64,000 nucleotides of DNA from Istiophorus platypterus (Eukaryota > Chordata > Actinopteri > Istiophoriformes > Istiophoridae), in contig CM029112.1 in NCBI GenBank assembly GCA_016859345.1, positions 9,869,089-9,933,088 of the forward strand, given 5' to 3'. The notes under the pieces are model-generated. The model had not been told where the DNA came from, made no database searches, and saw only the letters and a program-made list of their open reading frames with translations. Shown one piece after another: positions 36,435 to 49,151 of the stretch. The position numbers and the translations under genes were made by a program. Positions within the stretch are counted from its first letter, which is position 1; every line of letters begins with the position of its first letter.

Positions 36435-38458
36435 ATGTTGACTGAAAACAGGTGAGCGAGGCTTGGTTAACGTAAATATAACCGATGAAATGTTTTTTTT
36501 GGAAGAAATGGTTGAATTGAGATTCTGTGGGCCGCTGTTAGCCGCTCTCGGCAGCCGGATAAAAGGTTGGTCATTATGCTAACAGATGATCGCCGGTGGC
36601 ACTTGGTCGTTAAAACAGTGATGTAACCGTACGAGGTTATCGATTTTGTAATTTGCTTTCCTTGTTCTCTTTCTTTTGCTTTAACATTGGCATCACTGCT
36701 AGGTTTTTTTTTTTTTTTTGGGGGGGGGGGGGGTACAGCGGCGACAGCATTATGCAGTGGCCTTAATATTTAATGTTATCTGGTTCTGCCATTACCACAG
36801 TGTAGCCATAACATTGGATGGATGGTGTACATGTTTTTTTTTTCTTTTAAGTTTACCAACCTTCCTTACATGTATTATGATCTCAAATGCAGCCTCCACT
36901 TTTTTTCCCAAACAGATTAGATAGATTATCCATTCGTGTCTGACCAGCACAGTGATGACATATAAATGTCTCTGTGTGTGTTAAATTGTCTCTGTGTGTT
37001 TTTAAATTGTCTCTGTGTGTTTTTAAATGTCTCTGTGTGTGTTTTTTAAATGCCTGTGTGCTTGCGTCCAAACAGGAAACGGCAGCGCATTGGCGGTGAT
37101 GAGGAGAGCGGCCACCTGGTGCCCCAGGCCAAAAGGCAGAGCAGAGCTCACCCTCTCTCTCCTGAGCCAGGTCGGGATGCCTGGGACTCAGAGGTAAGAG
37201 CAAGTATCGGTGGATGTGAAATCTTTATAACGAAAGAACTGCAAAAGAAGCTGGACGAACCATTGTCCTAGACCAACTTTTAGGGAGCAGCGGTTTTTGT
37301 CACAGGTTAGGTCCGCTTTACAACCGTAGTTCAGTTCACTTGATCTGAAGCAAAAAGTCATAGTCTGTTTAGTGTTGAAAGTGATTTATTACAAACAAAC
37401 TAAGAGGTGAGTTATTTGCACTGGCAGGTAAATCATTCATTGGACTTTTTTGGTGGCTGTTGTCCTGTATCATCTGTGCTGCATGTCCTTATCAAATTTG
37501 GTGACTGAAAATAAGTCATGTAGAACTTTACTGTATGTCATGTGTTTCTTTATTTTTGCTGGTGATAACAGTGAGTGGGCTCATGAAGAAATGGGTAGTT
37601 ATGGAAATTAATGTTAAAAACTGCAACAGCAACATATAGTGACAATCGGGGAGAAACAGGATGAAAAAGAGTGTCTTGTACCTTAATACTTTATCTGTTG
37701 TGACTCCTCACTCCTCACATTCTTGACAGTTCCCATGATCAGCAGAGTGATGTAATGGTGGTTTTGCTTTTGCGCTCATGCTAAAATCAAATGTTGTGCT
37801 GCTGTCACACCTTACATAAACCACATCAGAATTGGCTCGGAAGCAGACGAGCAGCATGTCTACACTGGAGGTGTTGCAGCCGCGTTTTTAGTCACCTTTT
37901 TCAAGTGCGTCTGACAGAACAAATTTGCATCTATTTTAATCAATCCAGCTGTCTTCATAAGCTATGTAACAGCTTGGATCTTACTTGTACTATATTCCCA
38001 TAAATCCTTAAACATTTTTTAAGGTAAATCTTTTGTCAACAACAGTGATTGTTTAGTGGTCTTTCAGAGGCAAAACTTTGCAAAAATGAAATATTGAATT
38101 AATGAAACTTAGGTCTCCTAAATTTATTTCCATGTGATTGTAGAAGCCCTGGATGGTGACAGATTCAAATCTCTCTGCTCTTAAACAATGGACCAGGTTT
38201 GCTAAAATGCCTGTAATGTTGACATCTGCATTTCAGTCATCCAACAGTGAGAGCAGCAGCAGCATCAGCAGTCCAGAACATGCAGCTGGGAGCTGTAGCA
38301 GTCAGTGTGTTGTGGGCCCCTGCAGTCCCCTCAGCTCTGGCGAACCCTCAGAACTGGCCGGCCCCACACACCTGGTGTCCTACCTTCAGATCAACCGCAT
38401 CCTGAAAGAAGCCCACTTCCAGAGCCTGCAGAGCAGAGGCAAGCTCAGAGACACATGA
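36435..38458 (+). CDS. fam104a: FAM104A / VCF1, nuclear VCP/p97 cofactor (3 coding exons)
   Basis: Exons are 36435-36451, 37076-37193 and 38237-38458, giving 118 residues. Exon 1 codes MLTENR only, and its AG joins exon 2 in phase to KRQRIGGDEESG. A bipartite nuclear-localisation pattern is visible (RKRQR; PQAKRQSR), followed by a serine-rich middle (SSNSESSSSISSPEH). The C-terminal helix YLQINRILKEAHFQSLQSRG matches the conserved tail of the FAM104 family. This family (VCF1/VCF2) binds VCP/p97 through that helix and promotes its nuclear role. Human FAM104A is on 17q25.1, in keeping with the rest of the block. The tiny first coding exon is typical of the family as I remember it. The product is easily missed by frame-based searches because no single exon codes more than 74 residues. 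Confidence 0.88.
36706..36733. repeat. T-run joined to G-run in fam104a intron 1
   Basis: About 14 T are followed directly by about 14 G. The G-run by itself could favour non-B structures. It lies in the first intron away from splice sites and is likely length-variable. Confidence 0.85.
36963..37051 (+). repeat. Imperfect ~21-bp tandem repeat before fam104a exon 2
   Basis: Four diverged copies of the pattern taaatgtctctgtgtgtgtt precede the exon 2 acceptor by about 25 bases. The T- and CT-rich units probably contribute to the polypyrimidine tract and branch-site region. Confidence 0.75.
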
Positions 38459-38632
38459 TGACTTAATGTCCCTTTGTCAGCCACCAGACCACTGAGTCCC
38501 CGAAGATGTCGGAGCACTATATGCTGAATCACTTCACTCAGCTCTTCCCCACCCATCTCCAGTCACAGGCTCTACATATCTGTGGATGGAGACCAGTTCC
38601 TGGTCAGGTATCTGGAGGGTGTTCATCATTCA

Positions 38633-38638
38633 AATAAA
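38633..38638 (+). terminator. fam104a: Proximal poly(A) signal AATAAA for fam104a
   Basis: The canonical hexamer lies 175 bases after the stop. Distal hexamers at 40454 and 40585 offer alternatives. Confidence 0.45.
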
Positions 38639-39940
38639 TCAAAGTGATAATCATTTTAGCAATAATAACTGTATGATCCACTTAAACATTTTTTTGTGAT
38701 CCACTTGATTTCTGACCAGTCATGTTTACATGCTGCTCCAAGAGCCTTTATAGTGACTGGCTGATGATGATGAATCTCTGTGTTTTGTCTTAAATATTGT
38801 ATGAATGCAGTGCTACTGGAGCTGCACAAATATCACCAAACACAATTTTAGGCCGGTCAGTGTGATCTGTTTAGTCTCCTAATAGGGTACTTGGTTGTTT
38901 TATGCTGAATCTGATGTCTTTGTAAGTACATGGACCAGTCTCAGGGAGGATTTGCACTTGTCTTGGACTGCTCATTTTTACATATTCAGACAGGGACTCC
39001 TTTAAGGGGGCTGTAGAAGCCGTGGGTGATAACTTGGCCAAGGAATTTGTTTTCTGTCCTTATTTTGTTAGTTAATAGAGTATTTAAAAATCTTGTAATT
39101 AGATTTTGGTTAAATGTAGTGGAAACTCAGTCCATTGGAAAAGGGGTTTGGTTTTAGCATGGATCAAGATATAAAAGGACTCTGTAACACTGCCAGACAG
39201 GGATTTAGAATATTTTTGCAAATTTTCCATTACATTCTGCACCTGCTCAAGGTTAAATAATCTGGCACATTTATCCCATATTTGATTATTAGGACAAATG
39301 TTTATTTTGATGCAGATCCAGTTACAGGTGCAGATTCAAATTTTATAAATATACTGGACTGTTATAGTACTCGGCAGTCCTGGCAGTGGTGTCCCCAGGT
39401 GTTGTTTTCTAAACACCATTTTTATGTTTTATTTTCTCCAAATCATGTGGATAATGGATACATTTTCTACCCATCTTGTCTTCTCATGATCATTAGATAA
39501 TAAGGTTGTATATTGTTACAAGGGAATAAAAAACTATAATCTGCAGCATCGCCAAATGTCCCGCATATTTCATATCAGAATTTAATACCATTATTATTAT
39601 AAACTGATACAAGTGCAACCAAAGGAAAAGTCCATGTATTGTCACTTGAATATTCCCTCTTAGGGAATGATGGTGCACCTCTGCTAGTCCGCAATTAGTT
39701 AACAATATAACGACTTTGGACACAAAGCAATATTGGACAGAGAATGCATAATGGATTTTGTGGATTATGAATAGAAGGATGAATACCCCATTTTGTGCAT
39801 CTTTTCTAATAATCGTGAGAATTCATATTGATTTATGTTAAAATTGACCACAAGAAACTTATTTTGAGATCCTGAGAGAGTAATTTCGTATATTTTGATT
39901 ATGATATTAGGTAAGATAAATTCAGCAGCTATTTTTGTTT

Positions 39941-40021
39941 GTTCCCTTGTGATCATGGGAATAACGTAATGTGATCATAACATGATCAACTTTAGTTTTC
40001 TCGTGATCACAAAGAGAGAAC
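39941..40021. repeat. GATC-rich imperfect foldback, MITE-like
   Basis: The stretch begins gttcccttgtgatca and ends tgatcacaaagagagaac, ends that are near reverse complements. Four TGATC words occur inside. It resembles short palindromic repeats seen across fish genomes, but no target-site duplication is certain. Confidence 0.5.
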
Positions 40022-40600
40022 AGTAGTAACACCCATGAGCTTTACAACCTTGCAGACTGTAGACTTTCTGAATCTTTTTTTTCCTTATTTTTTTTTTAAA
40101 GGGGGGCTGTTTGATGTGGCACTTGAGTGTGTTGGGAAATGTCGTTTTTTTTCAGTCCAGAGGGGTTAAAATGCTGTCTTTTGGAACAAAAAGACCAGTT
40201 TTTGTTGGCAATGTTACTGGAGCCACTAAAATGCTGTTATAATTGCAGACGAGCCTCTCTGTCTGTGCACTACCATTCCATGGTTGCTGTATGAATGTCC
40301 ATGGTCACTGAACATCCAGGTACAAGCACTGACCGTAAGGCTGTGCATCGCTCCTTTCCTAGAAGCAGGATTGGTTTCTCTGTTGAACCATTATCCCGGG
40401 AGTAAGCTCAGCCATTTATTCTTATTTCTATTTTTTCAGACTGGTGAGTCAGAAATAAAAGCATTTTGAAGATGTGGGGTTTTGTTTTTTTTTTTTCAAT
40501 TATATTATTTTTTTGTATTTAGTAATTTACATGACATTAACCTGCCATTGACTATTTTTTTTCTTGTATATATCCCATTTCAAAAATAAAAATTAATGTT

Positions 40601-43600
40601 TTTGAACGGAGGTGTGCTTTACTCTTTTTCATACACATTTTTATTCTTTTTCCTTGTGATAGAGGTTACAGAAGGATTAAATGTTTAGGCAGCACTCTGG
40701 ATTTCTTAAAATTTTATAATAAATCTCTAAGATGGTGGTGCTTGGATGGTCTGGGTCTATTTGTGCTGTTCCTCACTGAGGAAAATCCTGTTAGGTTCGC
40801 GTGCCCTGTACTACGTGTACGTACAGGAAATACTGTCTATCCTCTTTTTTTCTCTAAATGGCTGTTAATGAATGACTCCCCATGCATTGAGACCATCATT
40901 AATGAGAAATGACCTGTGTCTAAGGGAGGAGCAGTGAAAGGTTTCTTTAATTAGCTCACTACATGTCCTTGTCTTGTCACAGACACGGTAACAGATTACA
41001 TACATTAATGCACCACACGTAACCACGGTTACCTTTCCAGCTACTGTTGGTCCTCATTATTCGCCTCCTTTGATTCCTCCGCTCCACCTCAACTAAAGTA
41101 GAATTGACGAATGATCCAATGATAATTCAGGATTAGGAGTCCTTCTGCATTGTGACAACATGCAGACATTGTTTTCTCAGGCACATGGCCTCTCATTATC
41201 TTGAAAGACAACGACAAAATATACAGTGAAGCAACACAGAGAGGAGTAATTAGCGAGCAGTAAATGAACGTTTCATCTGAGCATCATCTGAGGTATAGCT
41301 CTTTTAAAAAGGCTTTTTTTTTATCTAGAAGGAAACATCAAATTAGAGGTAGGCGAGTGCTATGTAACTAAAGTGATGGGGATGCATTTAGTAGCAGTTT
41401 GGGTAAATGTTTTCTCAGTGATAATCAAAATTTCTCTTTGAAAAAACATTATAGTATATTAAAGAAATCATTTACCCTAAATGGCAAATTTTTGAGGAAG
41501 ACTCAATAGTGGTATTTCTTTATTTCAAACTTTTGCTGTAATGTAATAATGCTCTGTTGACGTATACACACTGTAGTAAAAACTGGTCTTTACAATAAGG
41601 TGGTGTCAGCAATATATTGGATGGGAAATACAGTGGAAAAGTGAATATACTTGACATCAGGAGAAGTGTAAACGGGCTTCCAAAGATTTGGATTATTCTG
41701 CACGTGCTGTTTAAAATAACATTACTTATCGTTGGTTTGTTAGTTTTTTTTGGTATAAATATACTGAAACCATTTAAATAGTAACAGTAAATGTCATTCA
41801 GAGAGTGCAGGAGCACAAAACATCCCAAAAAGTTTTCATTTGCACAGAACCAATACAAGCCCAGTATTGCTAAGCATACATCCTGATGAGTGTACTTTGT
41901 TTACAGCAGATGTTCTGAGCCCAGATGTTCATGAAAAGAGCAGCAGAGGGCAGCACACTCTGAGTGCTAGCTGGACACGAACTGTATTCCTCTGTAGTCT
42001 GAATCTCGTAAACGTTTGGAAATATTCTACAACAGGGTCAAAACGTGTGGGATGTGTAGAAGATATTTATTTTTAATCTAGTCACAGACACACACACACA
42101 CACACACACACACTGCCCTTTCTCTGCAGTGCACAGATATGAAAGTGGGTGGTGATGAATGGTTCATATCAGTTGAGTGGAGAGGCAGGAGAGAGTTAAA
42201 TGAACTGTCCTTGTTCTGGGGTCTATGTATGCACATACATTGTTATATTTTTACCGTGGCCAGCAAAAAAAAAAAAATCTGGGTTAGTCTATGGTTCCTT
42301 TTCTTTGTGTCCTCTATGCTAAGATTCTCATCTCTCATCAAAGGCTTTACAAAGCGCAGTGAACAACAGCTACGCACGACAGCACAGACAAGCAGACAAA
42401 CCGGTATATGTTTAATATTCATCAGTTCCCTTTCAGCTTCAAATTCGCTAAGTAAAAAACATCTTGAATAATCTCATGTCCGATGTTATTTGGAAAACAA
42501 CAGAAATTATTGTCACAGGACAGTCCTCTAAGTGATTGGCTTTGAAATTAAAAAAAGAAAAACCATTAATGTCATAGAACATGAGAAAAGGAAGCAGAAG
42601 TGAGTTAAAGCTAATCTGGTCACCCCTAGCCACTCTTTGCCAGACTTTGGCTGAGTTGTGTTTGGGCAGCTGTTGCCTGGCATGAGATGGTGATTGGGTT
42701 GGCATCAAGTATGCTGCTCTCCCTCGCCAGCCAACACAAACATCTGCTTTGCCTCCCCACCACCATTTCGCCCAATATCAAACAACAAAGCTTGCCTGCT
42801 CTGCTGCCCCCGTGGCTATCCGAAGAATTAATGACCCACCGAGCACATTAGCGGTGCCCTATTGCCCCGGCCTGGCTGGAGCAGGGAACAGGGGAAGCTG
42901 TGACAGGCGAACAAGGATAGGAAAGAGTTAGTGGGTCAGGATGATAAAGTATTTCATGGGTCAGGAACTGAGATGGATAGATATTCAGGTGATATTGGGA
43001 TATTTACTGCATTTTTGCAAGTCCTTTTTCATTCTACAGCGGGTCTTTATCGTTCATTTCACGGCCATGTTGACAGACTGAACTGGATTTCATGCAGAAT
43101 TATTGTTAGAAATTTTATTTTGCTATGCACCTAAGAAAGTACAGTATTACTTTGTACGTTTGACAATTCACCTGATGGCAGAGGAGCCCGGTTACTCGTG
43201 TTGAGCGGAGAGGTTGTTAAAAAAAACAAATTCATGGCTATTAAGGCACAACACTCAGACTGAAACAACCTGCTCTGGAGAAAAAAAAAAAAATGAAGAG
43301 TATCTTCCTTATCCTCTCTTGATCAGCCTACATTACTCCTGTTAGTGCTCACTCTTTCCCCAAGTGTTGCTGTCAGGGTGTAGAGAGGAGGACTGGGTTA
43401 TCTCACTGACTGTAGCCTAAACATGCTGCTCCAAATGCAGCTGAGAATCAGTCATCATTTCCCTAAGCAAAAGAAAACAAACAGTTCAGCTGCTCTCTAT
43501 AGAGCTTTCTGTAGTTTTTAATGCGCTGAACAGGCTGAGCAGAAAAGCAAGATAACCGACATGCTCAGCATGCTTGGGTCGGTGTCTCTGGTTCCACTTT

Positions 43601-46465
43601 ACGGCCTCCCCATTCAATTTCACACAATGCGCTCCAGAGACAATGTACAGTAGACTGTTTTCATTGGACAGCAGGATACAGTCAAGGCCCCGATCAATCA
43701 TAATAAATGTTCACCCCTAGAAGACAGAGAGAAAGACTGTAGGCAGTTTCTTGTCCTACATGCAGACCACAAATGTTCCTCCTTTTATGGTTGCTTGTGA
43801 GAATATTCCCACAACCTATATGTAAAAGGTGACGTTTATGTGGTGCCGCTTTGCCCTGTTCAGCTGTCAGCGCGCTCGGGCTTTCAACCCAGAGAGTGCC
43901 GGGGAGCAGGAGTGCAATAGTTTAGAGAGAGTTGCGCTAAGTGGGACTGTTTAGGGTCGGCTGGGTAGAGCGTGCACTCAGCGCACTGCCATACAGACCG
44001 CTGTTTTCTAAATGACCCCTATTAACTAAATGGGAATAGGCTGCACTCGGGTCTGTGTTGTTAGCTCAGAGAGGATAGGCTACATGGCTCACACAGCCTG
44101 GTCTCGTCTCAACGCGGCTGACCTGCCACACTGGCATGTTTCATCACCAGAGGACTGATATGGCGCCGCTCACAACCACCAAGGTGCAATTTGTTGCATT
44201 TGGACTATAACTGTCAGGAAGAGATATACCCTCACTTAAATAGCTGCTCATAATCTGCCCCTCTCCCTGTATTATCCTAATTGAACCCATGGGCAGCCAA
44301 CGCCATCAATAGCTGAGCTCATCTGCAAATTAATAAAACATGGGCCCTCACCAAATCTGTGCTTGTGATAGAGCTTGAAGCTACTTAGACACACTAAAGG
44401 AAAGTGTTTGTGATTGTTATTTGCATAAGAAATCGAAACACAATAAAAATGTGCTCTCATTTTGTCTTTTGAGCAGAGATGAGTTCTTATAGGTCCCATG
44501 GTCCTTCACGTATTCCCCATGAGCTCCCCTTTCCCCGTCTCCCTTCCTTTCCATAATGGAAATGATTATTGAAGCCATCATCTCCCACCACCATTTACCT
44601 AAACACGCTTTTGCAATCTGCCCTGCAACGCGGTGATGTTAGATCAGTGGCTCCTGGGCTCTAAGGTGCAGATTCCAACTGATTCAACAGGTGAATCACC
44701 ACGTGGGATGGTTTGTTTTCTCCCAGCCGCCGACCACTGTGAAGCCACATATTCCTCAGTCAGGACTGAGACATGCTGGTGCCATTAACAAGTGCCACAT
44801 CAGCACAATTACAAGGGGGGCTTTTGACTTTGTGTTTATTTTGACTGTCTGGATTGACGCCCAGCGTGATGTGGGAGACGATGAAAGAGGTGGTCCCCAT
44901 AATAAGACCTAGATCTTAATAACAACAAATCCTGGAGGACCCTAAGAAAGCAGCCGGAGGTTATTAAAGACATCTATCACGTCTGTTGGGCTTGCAGTCA
45001 CTCAGTCACCATCCCCTCCTCCTCCTCTCACAATTGATAATCACTCCTCTGTTGGACATGAAACCAAGGCTATGGTGACCAAACTTTCTTCTTCCTTCCT
45101 CTTTCTCTTTTTTCTCTCCCACACTACAATCTCTGTTGAAGCACAAGTCCCTTTGTTTGCACACATAGAAAAATCCAAGGCAGACTTTCAAAGAGCGACC
45201 TCCCGTCGTTCCTCCGAAAGGGAAGGCCAAGCCCAAAGTGGCATCACACTCCGAGGGAAGGCAGGACTCCTCCAACATCAACACAGCGTACCTGGCCTTG
45301 AGTGCTGCACCTTTAAGCTTTCGGTCTATTCTGGGGCTTATTTTATAGCTCAGTCAGTGTGCACTGATGGAAAAAAAAACCATCTCTCAGGACATAAAGA
45401 AAGGAATGCTGTAAAAGCTGGAAGGCCATGACAACTTGATGAGCCATCAGGACTTACTGTGAACAACCAGAAACATGTAGGGAAAAGGCTGACATCACAG
45501 AGCTTGGGTACATGGAGTCATGGATATATGGACAAAATAGAAAAAACAAACTAACTATCCAAAGAAAACAGTGAGTAATCCTTGGACAGAGTATTGTTTG
45601 GGCATGCACATGATTGCTGAAACACCTCAATGCCACAGTGAATGATGAAGCGCACTTGTCTATGCTGGACCAGTTACAATGTGGGGGGTTGTAAAAACAC
45701 GAGAGATCATAAAACCAGACCAGAAGAGAAACTGGTTCCCACGAATTCTAAGATGAACCTTTTCACCCATCCATCTTTCATCTACAGAGTCTTCGAGGGA
45801 TGTGCTTTTTATACTGCAAAAAAAAAAAGGAGGAAAAAATATTGATGTTTTACCTGATCTAAAGACTGTCAGCTGCTGTATTACACAGGCTGCTGAAGCA
45901 TTTTGGATAAAAAAAAAAAAAAAAGGCTGATATTAAGTCGGGTTGTTAAGTGCTCGTGTTCCCCCATGAATATTTCCACTTTGCGGGGCTTTATTCTGCT
46001 AAATTTCAAAACGGGAGTATTGCACTTTAAAAGCGGCACTCACATGAGGTTCGGTTTAGCCATCATGAGGAGTACTACTCAGTACCACAGGCTGATTTCT
46101 ACACCGTGTAATGTCCTCTGTGGCTGCAGAGCGATCTTTTCAAAGTTAGAACACATAGCTGTAAGGATGTCATCATAGGGTTGTCTTGGCTCACTCTTGA
46201 AACCCAAAATTCGTAACAGTGAGCCTGCATTAAAAGCTGGAAGTGAGGAGTTTCTGAGAAGTGGGCACCTAGAGGAGGCAGAAGACACTACTGAGTTGTA
46301 TTACAGGCACTTTAGTTTTTGGGGCTCGGCTCACACTCGGGACTTATAGTCAGGTTATGTTGGCCTCTCCTGCTTCAATTTCGACAATTCTTTTTTGACA
46401 TCTGTCTCTGCTGAGTCCCCCAACTTTATGATAAGTGCAGTGCTAACCAACTGGAACACCTCACT
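40601..46465. other. Gene desert, part 1
   Basis: No exon, tRNA or recognised RNA gene is seen. Frames up to about 119 codons occur by chance and lack family resemblance. Stretches around 42,700-42,910 and 44,090-44,340 have balanced composition, few simple repeats and homeobox- or SOX-like words (for example caaacaacaaag at 42,779), in the manner of conserved non-coding elements. This is an impression from composition only. Confidence 0.35.
42087..42113. repeat. (CA)n microsatellite
   Basis: About thirteen CA units in the gene desert. Confidence 0.95.
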
Positions 46466-47050
46466 TTAAAGTAGTAGTCTGACATTTTGGGATATATGCT
46501 TTATGGTGGAGAGTTGGATGAGAAGATGGATATTATTGTCGCGTCTGATTGTTAAATACTGTATGAGGCTACAGCTAGATGCCAGGTAGCTTAGCTTTGA
46601 ATCAAGACTGGAAATGATCAAACAGGCTGGCTCTGTCCAACAACAACAACAACAAAATCTGCCTATAACCCCTCTAAACCTCTGAGTTAACATGATAAAT
46701 CTGCCCCCCCCCCGTACAAAACCCAAATTGTAAAACTGACTATTCACTATTTTATGGGACGTTCCGTGCCAGACCACCCACCCCGGACTTGTCGGTTCAG
46801 CAAATCATACAAAAAGTAAAGGGTAAAATGGCAAATTGGAGTTTTACATTTTAATTTAAGCAATATGTTATTATTTAGTGAGCTTCAGAGGTGCTAGTGT
46901 GTTGATTTTGTTACAACTGAACAGACACAGACTCGATATTTCCCCTTGTTTCCTGCTAAGCTAAGTTTACCAGATGTTGCTTGATATTTAGCAGTATCAA
47001 CCTTCTCATCTAACTCCCCTATTACAAGTGAATAAACATGTTTCCCAATA
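46466..47050. mobile_element. Interspersed fish repeat, family A copy 1, with inverted arms
   Basis: The left arm (46466-46640, gacattttgggatatatgct and on to ggctctgtcc) and the right arm (about 46,840-47,050, ending gaataaacatgtttccc) are diverged reverse complements over roughly 150-200 bases. The element as a whole is a foldback of about 585 bases. I recognise the consensus as a very abundant percomorph repeat, probably a non-autonomous DNA element, but cannot name it. No coding capacity. A related copy lies at 51884-52190. Confidence 0.7.
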
Positions 47051-48008
47051 ACGGCAAACTTTTGCTTTCAGTGAACCACTGTTATTGGGCAACTGTGTAA
47101 TCATTTTGCCTGTAAAGATACTATATGATACTATATGACAATAGGATGCATTGTTGGAGGTGAGATTATCTAAGAATGCATGACGTACTCTGACCAACTA
47201 CATTAAAATACTCCCTACAGCTTTCTGCATTAATAATTTAGCGCTCTGAAAGGGACCATTCTTCACAAAGAGCACCGATACTTTTGATGCCTGAGTTGCA
47301 TATTTCAGGGCTTATACTTAAGCTCAACTCCTTTTGTCATGTTGTTCCTGAACCTGTCACAATAAATGTCATTTTTAGGAGCAAATCAGACTCTAGAAAC
47401 AATTTCAAGAAGGAAACCTAACACAAATTTGTTTCATCAAGTGTGGCCTTGACACAACTCAATACATGATATGTTCAAGTATCATGTATTTTGGGCTGTC
47501 TGCATTCTATATAATGATTTACCCCTTCTAAACGTCAGTGGAAACATAATATTTTACATTCTTTAGAAGGTGATGTGTAGTGCAGCAGAGCGTTATGTCG
47601 ACTTTCATTACTGGAATGGGAGTTTTTGAAAGAGTAAACCTTGGAGTTTGTCCAGGTAGCCTTGTTAAATTTTGCCGTGTTGATTAACATTTTTTGAAAA
47701 AGAAGTCACTCACTGTCATTGTCACTACCCATAAAAAGTGGAGCCCAAAGGACATTAAGTGGAGGATTTATGGCCCCCATATATTTGAGTGGAGGGCTGC
47801 TAAACCTTATGAAGTCTCTCTTGGCGCTGTAAGGTTTTGCTTTCTCTGTCTCACTCTGTTGGTTTTTTCCCTGTTGCTTCAGAGTGCCTACAATTTCCCT
47901 CTTTTTATTTTCATTGGCATTTAAAGAGCACGGCGCTCCGTTGAATGTAGTCATTCTATAGTGAGCTTTTCAACGCACACATGCACGCACAAATACATTA
48001 GAACACAC

Positions 48009-48032
48009 AACACACACACACACACACACACA
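48009..48032. repeat. (CA)n microsatellite
   Basis: About twelve CA units following aacacacaacacac. Confidence 0.9.
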
Positions 48033-48283
48033 AAGAAAGCAGCGGTGAAAATGCAGGGAGTAGACCCAGACTCGCTTGTTCAGTGTCACAGGACGTTGGA
48101 ACCCAGCAAGTTTCAGACGTGCACCAGGTCTGAAAGCATTCCTCCCTCTCTGTGCTTCTCATTCCGGGGGGGCATTAATTGATTGGCTTGGTTTCTATTC
48201 CCTTTTGTGTAGTGGCTTTAGTCTTGGCTTTATGAAGGTTGCTGAAATCTATTCAGACCATTCTCTTTGCTTGGTGGAGCAGA

Positions 48284-48409
48284 GCACAGTGGTGGAGCAA
48301 CCGCTGTCTCCACCTTTATTGGTAGAAATCGCCCTTGCACATTTTAGCACAGTGGTGGAGCAACCGCTGTCTCCACCTTTATTGGTAGAAATCGCCCTTG
48401 CACATTTTA
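48284..48409 (+). repeat. Perfect 63-bp tandem duplication
   Basis: Two copies, 48284-48346 and 48347-48409, are identical base for base. The unit begins gcacagtggtggagcaaccg. Its identity argues for recent duplication or an assembly artefact. Confidence 0.97.
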
Positions 48410-48472
48410 ATCTGCCATCTCATAGAACTCATATGTCTCACTGGGTCTCATATTCTAGGATCTCACGCACAC

Positions 48473-48476
<4 letters not shown>

Positions 48477-48529
<53 letters not shown>
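48477..48529. repeat. Long (AC)n microsatellite
   Basis: About twenty-five AC units with a short ACAT lead-in. It produces a histidine-threonine run in translated frames. Confidence 0.95.
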
Positions 48530-48533
<4 letters not shown>

Positions 48534-49103
48534 ACTTTCCTCTCTTTATGCCTTCAATCTTTTGGTTTTTCACTCAACATCATATTTTTTATGGTATTTC
48601 CGCCAAATGAATGAACATAGGAGCTTTAAGAAAAGTCAAAAAGGAAAGACAGATACAGTATGTACCACCACATTCAAATAGAAAGGTATATTGTCAGCCT
48701 TCTAAATCCACCTTGAATGAATGCTGTCTGTGTGTGTCAGTGTGGATCGACTGATGAATAGAGGCAGTCATCGGTATATAATTGACCACACATGAGATCA
48801 AAGTGTGTTTGTGCAGCAACGTTTTATGATCTGCTTTTTAATGCAGAAATGTGACAAAATGCTGAGAGTCTATGTACACACTCTGAAGAAGTACCGGTAA
48901 TTAAAAATCCAGCTTTTTTTCCTAGAATAAAACAGCCAACTTGCACCTTGAGGCTATCGGGAGCTGTAATAATCCTGACAGGGAGTAATCGGAAAGGTGG
49001 GTGTCAGACTCATAGCATCAAAAATAGTGTCGTTATTCAATTTGACTTGTGTAAGCTTCAGTTCTCTGTGCCTGCTTTTTTTTTCTTTTGGCTTAAAAAA
49101 AAG

Positions 49104-49110
<7 letters not shown>

Positions 49111-49149
<39 letters not shown>
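49111..49149. repeat. (AC)n microsatellite
   Basis: About nineteen uninterrupted AC units. Confidence 0.95.

Positions 49150-49151
<2 letters not shown>

Larger units (their letters stand above)
38459..40600 (+). other. fam104a 3' UTR and downstream flank
   Basis: An early AATAAA lies at 38633-38638, and later ones at 40454-40459 and 40585-40590, so a short and a roughly 2-kb 3' UTR are both possible. No further coding sequence is seen. The stretch 39941-40021 is a GATC-rich imperfect inverted repeat (listed separately). Confidence 0.45.

Noticed and set aside
45072..45431. 119-codon frame with a signal-peptide-like start
   Set aside because: The hydrophobic start comes from a TTTCTC-rich tract. 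No domain, cysteine pattern or splice signals support a secreted protein.
48076..48681. 201-codon open frame on the plus strand
   Set aside because: It is held open by the 63-bp perfect tandem duplication and the (AC)n microsatellite, giving a histidine-threonine run. There is no family resemblance or splice context.
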